Under the pieces are notes generated by a model. It did not search any database. It was not told the origin of the DNA and saw only the letters and a program-made list of their open reading frames with translations. This document shows, piece after piece, positions 7,727 through 12,152 of a DNA stretch of 12,152 nucleotides. Every line of letters starts with the position of its first letter. Within the stretch, counting starts at the first letter, position 1. Position numbers and translations under genes: made by a program. This DNA is from Lachnospiraceae bacterium (GTDB lineage Bacteria; Bacillota; Clostridia; Lachnospirales; Lachnospiraceae): contig VSNE01000047.1 in NCBI GenBank assembly GCA_009774155.1, positions 1 through 12,152 of the forward strand, written 5' to 3'.

Positions 7727-8817
7727 TACATTTTACTCCATCCCAGGCAGACCGCTGCCGCTCTCCTTGTATAATAGCCGCTTCTGAGCCTCTCGCCCAC
7801 CTTCGCTGCCTGTTCCTTAAGCTGTATATACTCTTCCTCCGTCATGGACACCAGTCTCTTCTCAATATCCAGAATCGAATCCACCGCAATTCCGCAGCGG
7901 TTTTCCGTCACAAATCCCGCAAGCGCCGCCTGGCTCCAGATAATTACAGGAAGTCCCGACGCCAGATATAAGGATGTCTTATGGGGATTGTTAATTCTCA
8001 GATACTCCCCGTATACTCCTGAACAGGTCTCTATGGATTCTCCGTCCCATACCAGGCCGAAGCTGCCTTCCATAGCGTAAGGGAGCTCATCCGGCGGGAA
8101 AGCGCCGAAGTAGCGAATCCTCTCATTCACCTCGCCGCTGTATTTGACACCGTACAGATTCACCCGAAGCTCTCCGGACAGCCGATAGATATACCGGGCT
8201 TTATGGGGAGCGAGCGCCCCGGCTATAATGACCGGATCGCCTTTGTCTCTCTGGGCAGCATTTATCTTCCGGGGATTATACTCCGGAACCAGATAATCAA
8301 AAATATCCAGTGAAATTACTTTATCACCGGAAATCCCCGTCTGGCACAGCATTTCCTTCATTTTCAAATTATGCACAATGATCCTGGAACAGCAGCTCAA
8401 TATGCTTTTTTCTTCAATCCTCAGACGGATTTTTTTCAGGACGGAGATATCCTTCCTTTTCGCCCAGCGCAGTAATTCCAGATCGTGAATCAGCAATATA
8501 ATCTGTACTCCGCGCTTCTCACAGCTCTGAAACAATCCGGACAGGAAAACCGAATGTCCAAGGACAGGGAACTGCACAAACAGCTTATCTCCTGCACGCA
8601 GGCGCTTTAACTGTTTTTTCCATATATTCAATACCGTAAGATGTCCGCAAAGCTTCTTCAGCAGGCCCCCGTTGGTTCTTTCCTCCTCAAAAGAGGACAG
8701 ACTGATTCTGTTCATTCCCATATCAGCCAGAATGGCATCCACATCATCCCGGGCCTTAATCCCTGCGGTTTTCTGTACTCCTGCGTCTGTCTGAAACTCC
8801 TGAATAAAATAATTCAT
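7726..8817 (-). CDS. Glycosyltransferase, galactofuranosyltransferase-like
   Basis: I place the start at the ATG of MNYFIQEFQ (8817), giving 363 residues. It lies 7 bases after the licD-like stop, with a GAAGAAGAGG ribosome site inside the last licD codons. A longer version from 8868 would overlap that gene by about 44 bases and add a non-conserved stretch. The N-terminal TAGIKARDDVDAIL, the helix-rich middle with LLIHDLELLR, and the C-terminal half with GLVWDGES (about 255-262), GVYGEYL, NNPHK (276-280) and YLASGLPVIIW are the pattern of GT-B sugar transferases annotated as beta-1,6-galactofuranosyltransferases. It probably adds one sugar, possibly galactofuranose, to the repeat unit at the cytoplasmic face. 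No UDP-galactopyranose mutase gene is in the window, so the sugar is uncertain. Confidence 0.85.
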   Translation of the reverse strand: MNYFIQEFQTDAGVQKTAGIKARDDVDAILADMGMNRISLSSFEEERTNGGLLKKLCGHLTVLNIWKKQLKRLRAGDKLFVQFPVLGHSVFLSGLFQSCEKRGVQIILLIHDLELLRWAKRKDISVLKKIRLRIEEKSILSCCSRIIVHNLKMKEMLCQTGISGDKVISLDIFDYLVPEYNPRKINAAQRDKGDPVIIAGALAPHKARYIYRLSGELRVNLYGVKYSGEVNERIRYFGAFPPDELPYAMEGSFGLVWDGESIETCSGVYGEYLRINNPHKTSLYLASGLPVIIWSQAALAGFVTENRCGIAVDSILDIEKRLVSMTEEEYIQLKEQAAKVGERLRSGYYTRRAAAVCLGWSKM

Positions 8818-8824
8818 AATAATA

Positions 8825-9652
8825 TTACGCCTCTTCTTCCAGCATATATGCATGGAGCCCATGCACAATTCTCTTATCCTTGGGCGGCAGCTGCATATAG
8901 TCCTTGTACAATCCCGTCAGATATTCATGATAATTAGACGGCGCATTGAAAAAATGTCCTTCAAACTCCAGCTTTACCGGGGTCATATATTCTTTTTTAT
9001 GAATCCGTTCCTGAGGACCGTACCCCCACAGAATCCCTCCGATATATTCCGACCCGCCAAAATCATACGAGCTCGCCAGTGTATCCATCCTTTTACACAG
9101 CTCCTTTATACGGATAAGAGATAAAATCTTTATCAAAGCCGGCTTTAACAGGCGTTTCAGCTTTGTTTTTCCCTCTCCGCTTTTCGCAAGCTTAAGGCAT
9201 AATAATCTTCTCAACCGGATCGATTTCCTGTAAATTATGTTAAGCGCTTTTCTGTCCCCGGGGTTTCCGTCTATGGGAAAAATATCAATCCATATTTTAT
9301 TTACATTTAAATCATTGTCAAAATAATCCACATCCACCCTGGTTCTGTTATCCACAAGCTTCATAAACGGGTAGCCTAACGTGCCGTCCTTCCAATGGCA
9401 AAGCTCCACATACTCCGCCAGTCCGCTTTTATCAATTTTCCGGTCGTTCAAAAGTCTGTCGTAGTCGGGTCTGGGCATTAATACATCAATGTCGTCATCC
9501 CATGGAATAAATCCCTTATGCCGGACCGCACCCAGCAGGGTTCCTCCGCACAGTGTATAATACAGATGATTCTCCCTGCACAGCCTGTCGAACTCCACCA
9601 GCAGATTTAGTTCAATTTCTTTTATTTCTTTTAGTTCCAGCTTTCTCATCAT
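8825..9652 (-). CDS. LicD-family phosphotransferase
   Basis: A 275-residue soluble protein with an unmistakable LicD signature: YYTLCGGTLLGAVRHKGFIP followed by WDDDIDVLMPRPDYD (residues about 31-65 from this start). The acidic cluster 51-WDDDID-56 provides the metal-binding aspartates of this nucleotidyltransferase-fold family. A second family motif, IWIDIFPIDGN, follows. LicD proteins transfer phosphocholine from CDP-choline to sugars, and relatives transfer other phospho-alcohols, so this gene predicts a phosphodiester decoration on the polymer. No licA, licB or licC gene is visible here. Three start codons lie in a row (GTG 9655, ATG 9652, ATG 9649); I chose 9652 because AGGAGG then sits 8 bases upstream. 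The gene begins 33 bases after the GT4 stop. Confidence 0.94.
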   Translation of the reverse strand: MMRKLELKEIKEIELNLLVEFDRLCRENHLYYTLCGGTLLGAVRHKGFIPWDDDIDVLMPRPDYDRLLNDRKIDKSGLAEYVELCHWKDGTLGYPFMKLVDNRTRVDVDYFDNDLNVNKIWIDIFPIDGNPGDRKALNIIYRKSIRLRRLLCLKLAKSGEGKTKLKRLLKPALIKILSLIRIKELCKRMDTLASSYDFGGSEYIGGILWGYGPQERIHKKEYMTPVKLEFEGHFFNAPSNYHEYLTGLYKDYMQLPPKDKRIVHGLHAYMLEEEA

Positions 9653-9685
9653 CACTTCTCCCTCCTCAGCCTTCCCGGCAGAACG

Positions 9686-10753
9686 CTAGGCGGTATTACA
9701 TAAAATTTTACAGATTATTTCCAATGTCGCCGATTTGTCAAAACCTGCCTCTGCCAGAGCCCTGGATGTGTCCTGTCTGACGCAGCCCTTCAGTGAGAGC
9801 GCCTTTTGCCCCCAGCTTAAGGGCGGCGAATTTAACGACATCCAATGCACCTGATCCGTAACCTGAATCTGCTTGGAAGTGGTATCTGTGATCACCAACG
9901 GCAGTCCCGATGCCTGGGCCTCAATTCCGACTATGCATAATCCTTCAAACAGGCTCGGCAGGAGAAAGAGATCCATCGCCTGCATATACTTGTCCACACA
10001 ATCTGTAATCCCCAGAAAACGGACAGCATCCGAAAGCCCCAGAGCCTTTACCTTCTGAACAACCGCCTCCATAAGCTCTCCCTCTCCAATCAGCAGCAGG
10101 CGGGCCGCAGTATCCTTCCGATAAATTTCCCTGAAAATATCAATTAAAAAAGAATGATTTTTCTGTTTGTTAAACCGCCCCACATGACCTATGATAAAAT
10201 TCTTTTCCCAGCCCAGCTTTCTGCGGTATTCTTCTCTCGCCTGCTGATCAAACCGGTACTTTGCAATATCAATTCCATTTAAAACTACTTGGTAGTCCCC
10301 TGAATAAGCCCATGCTCCCGCCAGCTCCGAGCAGGCAATTTTGTCGGTAACGATTTTGTTAAAAAAAGGCTTCACTATATAATGCACCAGCGGGAAATCA
10401 GATTTTGTATTGTGGCAGTGTGTAATAATGCTCTTTACCCCGGCAAGCCTTGCGGGAAAAGCCTCCAGAAACATCATGGCGCTGTTTCCATGAATATATA
10501 CTCCATTATAACCCCCTTTTCGGACAATTTTATAGATCCCTCTCATATATTCCAGTACTTTCCTCTTCCGGGGAAGCACATGGACAGGGGCATGCTCCAG
10601 CTTAAGGCGGCTCCAGTATTCATTTTCCTCATAAAAAGAGCTTGCAAATTCAAAGCTTACTCTCTCTTTGCTGTAATCATAGACATCCATTATGATTTTG
10701 GTCAGCCCGTCATGCATAAACGGAGTAGTCGCTAATATTAATACCCTCTTCAT
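9686..10753 (-). CDS. Glycosyltransferase family 4-type protein
   Basis: A 355-residue GT-B enzyme. The N-terminal Rossmann half starts MKRVLILATTPFMHDG and contains VYIHGNSAMMF and THCHNTKSDFP. The C-terminal half has IIGHVGRFNKQKN (donor-site glycine/arginine/lysine region), LLLIGEGEL, and LPSLFEGLCIVGIEAQASG with the E-x7-E pair at E270 and E278 of retaining GT4 enzymes. It should add a sugar to the lipid-linked repeat unit; donor and linkage are unknown. The ATG has no proper ribosome site: AGGAGG is 16 bases upstream and lies within a 17-codon upstream frame whose stop is one base before this ATG. No alternative in-frame start exists upstream. Confidence 0.94.
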   Translation of the reverse strand: MKRVLILATTPFMHDGLTKIIMDVYDYSKERVSFEFASSFYEENEYWSRLKLEHAPVHVLPRKRKVLEYMRGIYKIVRKGGYNGVYIHGNSAMMFLEAFPARLAGVKSIITHCHNTKSDFPLVHYIVKPFFNKIVTDKIACSELAGAWAYSGDYQVVLNGIDIAKYRFDQQAREEYRRKLGWEKNFIIGHVGRFNKQKNHSFLIDIFREIYRKDTAARLLLIGEGELMEAVVQKVKALGLSDAVRFLGITDCVDKYMQAMDLFLLPSLFEGLCIVGIEAQASGLPLVITDTTSKQIQVTDQVHWMSLNSPPLSWGQKALSLKGCVRQDTSRALAEAGFDKSATLEIICKILCNTA

Positions 10754-10754
10754 T

Positions 10755-10808
10755 CTATAATACGGAAATCCTCCTCATTTTCTTGACATTGCTTCTGGCC
10801 CCATGCAT
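10755..10808 (-). CDS. Possible 17-codon upstream ORF before the GT4 gene
   Basis: An ATG at 10806-10808 opens the frame MHGARSNVKKMRRISVL, ending in TAG one base before the GT4 ATG. GAGAG lies about 6 bases before this ATG, and an AGGAGG lies inside the frame. Because the GT4 start has no Shine-Dalgarno at normal spacing, termination at this TAG and re-initiation at the adjoining ATG is plausible. The peptide itself need not have a function. Purely positional evidence. Confidence 0.25.
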   Translation of the reverse strand: MHGARSNVKKMRRISVL

Positions 10809-10821
10809 AACCGCTCTCTTT

Positions 10822-11616
10822 TTAAAAGCTTCCCTCGTATTTTTTATGAAAAAATTTAGCCTTTAAAAACGCCAGTATTTTCTTTCTCCAGTTCACCTTT
10901 TCCGTATATACCACAGGGAGCTCCTTCACCTCAGATCTTTTTACTCTTCCATGCTCCAGCTGATAATCCAGCCATACGTTAAAGATAATCTCACTGACCC
11001 GTCCGTAAAAGCGCCCCTGGAAGGCAGACAAAGATGACATGCTGCTCCGCTTTTCCAGTGCAAACAGAATGTCAAAAAGCCATGTACAATATTCGTTGAG
11101 AAGCCTGCGCTCCATAATCATCATATTGAACATATATCCATATGTCCGTTTCATGACCCGATCATACGATGGAAGATAGTCCGAATACATCTGCGCCACC
11201 AGTTCTCTTGTCTGATTCAGATGCTCTTCATAATGGGTGTGCTGATAGTGGGAATAAAGCGATTCAATATAATACCGCCGCTTTTCCGGGACAAATATTC
11301 TGCATCCGGACAGCATATGCTGAAGCTCGCCCTTTGTCAGAATCCGTTCAAAAGGACTTCCTCCCCTTTTCGTCCCTGCAAAATGCCGACGGTAATGTAC
11401 AAGCCCGATATAATCCGCATCCAGATTTTTCCACGCCCAGTACAGCCCCGTCAGTTCACAGAAGCTGGGGTTTTTGGAGGAAATATTCTCTCCCGTATTG
11501 TCCCTTGCGTAACCCAAATCTCCCTTGCCTTCCGCGCCTACATGGAGCGGCAGATATATGGAATCCCTGGGCATTTCATATTTTTTATGAGTAGCAATGA
11601 TTATTTTTATATCCAT
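10822..11616 (-). CDS. DUF4422 glycosyltransferase-like protein
   Basis: A 264-residue protein from the ATG at 11616, which has AGGGA 6 bases upstream; the ATG six bases earlier (11622) abuts that site and is less likely. Family features appear in order: IIIATHKKYEMP at the N-terminus, LPLHVGAEGKGDLG, the conserved FCELTGLYWAWKN (52-64, with E54-L55-T56), and DYIGLVHYRRHF (68-79). These define DUF4422, a family of presumed cytoplasmic glycosyltransferases found in capsule and exopolysaccharide clusters. The C-terminus is basic (WRKKILAFLKAKFFHKK), fitting membrane-surface association. It is the first gene after the right-hand promoter and precedes the GT4 gene by 68 bases. Confidence 0.92.
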   Translation of the reverse strand: MDIKIIIATHKKYEMPRDSIYLPLHVGAEGKGDLGYARDNTGENISSKNPSFCELTGLYWAWKNLDADYIGLVHYRRHFAGTKRGGSPFERILTKGELQHMLSGCRIFVPEKRRYYIESLYSHYQHTHYEEHLNQTRELVAQMYSDYLPSYDRVMKRTYGYMFNMMIMERRLLNEYCTWLFDILFALEKRSSMSSLSAFQGRFYGRVSEIIFNVWLDYQLEHGRVKRSEVKELPVVYTEKVNWRKKILAFLKAKFFHKKYEGSF

Positions 11617-11665
11617 CTTCATTCCCTGTATCAGTTCTCTTTATCAGTTTCCCTATATTAAGCTT

Positions 11666-11694
11666 ATTCTAACATCGCTGATTCTTAAAATCAA
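11666..11694 (-). promoter_or_regulatory. Sigma-A-type promoter ahead of the DUF4422 gene
   Basis: On the minus strand TTGATT (11689-11694) and TAGAAT (11666-11671) are separated by 17 bases. They match four of six and five of six consensus bases. Transcription would start near 11659, leaving a 5' leader of about 43 bases before the ATG at 11616. A palindrome TGATT-N5-AATCA (11679-11693) overlaps the -35 box and spacer and could be an operator. A direct repeat TATCAGTT (plus strand, 11629-11636 and 11642-11649) lies in the leader. Confidence 0.55.
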
Positions 11695-11766
11695 TTCCCC
11701 CGGCGCTTTTTTATTTCCTGTGCGCCTTTATATATAAGCAGTCCCTTTACTATAAGCTTTTTTCTG

Positions 11767-12152
11767 TCAGTCGGACAGATTCTTTTCTATACCTTGTTTT
11801 GCAATATACCTGAAAAAGAAACTGCTTTCCATATCTCCCCAGAAATTATCTGCAGTAAAAAGTTCCTCCTCTGAAACTGTGGGAGCAAAAATATATTTAT
11901 GATCATGGGCGCGGTTTGCCGTCTCCGCAATCGTCCTGTTAAACTCATGGACAGGCGTGACGCTTCCAATCAGCAGCAATACTGCCAGACCTCCCAGCAC
12001 CAAATAGTCCCTGCCCTTCCAGGACTTCTCCAGCGTCTCCACAACCAGAAGATACAGCAGCACAAGAGCAGGTATGGAAGCGCGCATACAGAAATCCGGC
12101 CCGGAACCGACTTTAATCCACGGGCAGATGCACAGCCATGCGCATATAATAT
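11767..12152 (-). CDS. C-terminal part of a polytopic membrane protein (5' end off window)
   Basis: The frame is open from the right edge to a TGA at 11767-11769 (127 residues visible). An internal ATG at 12087 exists, but open coding sequence continues upstream of it, so this is a truncated view of a longer gene. Visible parts: a hydrophobic segment IICAWLCICPWI, a loop KVGSGPDFCMRASIP, a second membrane segment running to about VVETLEK, a third segment at about LVLGGLAVLLLIGSV, then a soluble tail of about 60 residues ending in KNLSD. The DFxMRASIPAL motif recalls large membrane proteins of polysaccharide loci with GT-C-like topology, but I cannot name the family. Its stop is about 70 bases before the next promoter, so it may belong to a preceding transcription unit. 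Confidence 0.75.
   Translation of the reverse strand, partial: IICAWLCICPWIKVGSGPDFCMRASIPALVLLYLLVVETLEKSWKGRDYLVLGGLAVLLLIGSVTPVHEFNRTIAETANRAHDHKYIFAPTVSEEELFTADNFWGDMESSFFFRYIAKQGIEKNLSD

Noticed and set aside
8818..8868. Longer N-terminus for the galactofuranosyltransferase-like gene
   Set aside because: It would overlap the licD-like gene and adds residues before the conserved MNYFIQEFQ start; a ribosome site precedes the inner ATG.
11702..11726. GGCGC/GCGCC hairpin as terminator of the right-edge gene
   Set aside because: Only five base pairs with a 15-base loop, followed by a G-run and no T-run on the minus strand; too weak to call.

Overview
The window looks like the middle to distal part of a capsule or exopolysaccharide locus from a Gram-positive anaerobe, most likely a Lachnospiraceae-type Clostridium relative. 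Supporting features are the moderate base composition, AGGAGG-type ribosome binding sites, a DUF4422 glycosyltransferase, a LicD protein, a Wzx/Wzy pair, a Wzz protein with a kinase-like cytoplasmic tail, and a secreted protein ending in BspA-type leucine-rich repeats. The organism is inferred from protein character only; there is no rRNA or other marker.

Every convincing gene is on the minus strand, so transcription runs from right to left. In transcription order: the C-terminal part of a membrane protein (right edge); a promoter; a DUF4422 glycosyltransferase; a GT4-type glycosyltransferase; a LicD-family phosphotransferase; a galactofuranosyltransferase-like glycosyltransferase; a Wzy-type polymerase; a Wzx-type flippase; a 133-base leader with odd tiny reading frames; a 1109-residue secreted beta-helix/leucine-rich-repeat protein; a strong stem-loop; a consensus-like promoter; and a Wzz-type chain-length regulator running off the left edge. 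Spacing from DUF4422 to Wzx is tight (a 1-base overlap up to about 70 bases), which suggests one operon.

Inferred pathway: glycosyltransferases extend a lipid-linked repeat unit on the cytoplasmic face, LicD may add a phospho-alcohol such as phosphocholine, Wzx flips the unit, Wzy polymerises it outside and Wzz sets chain length. The initiating sugar-phosphate transferase, any precursor genes and a catalytic BY-kinase are not in the window. The secreted beta-helix protein is the unusual member; it could bind, trim or modify the polymer, or be a surface protein carried with the locus.

The points most worth a second look are: the Wzz cytoplasmic domain that keeps the BY-kinase layout but lacks both nucleotide-binding motifs; the beta-helix/BspA composite and its internal duplication; the separate promoter and U-tract-free hairpin before wzz; and the tiny reading frames ahead of the beta-helix gene and the GT4 gene.
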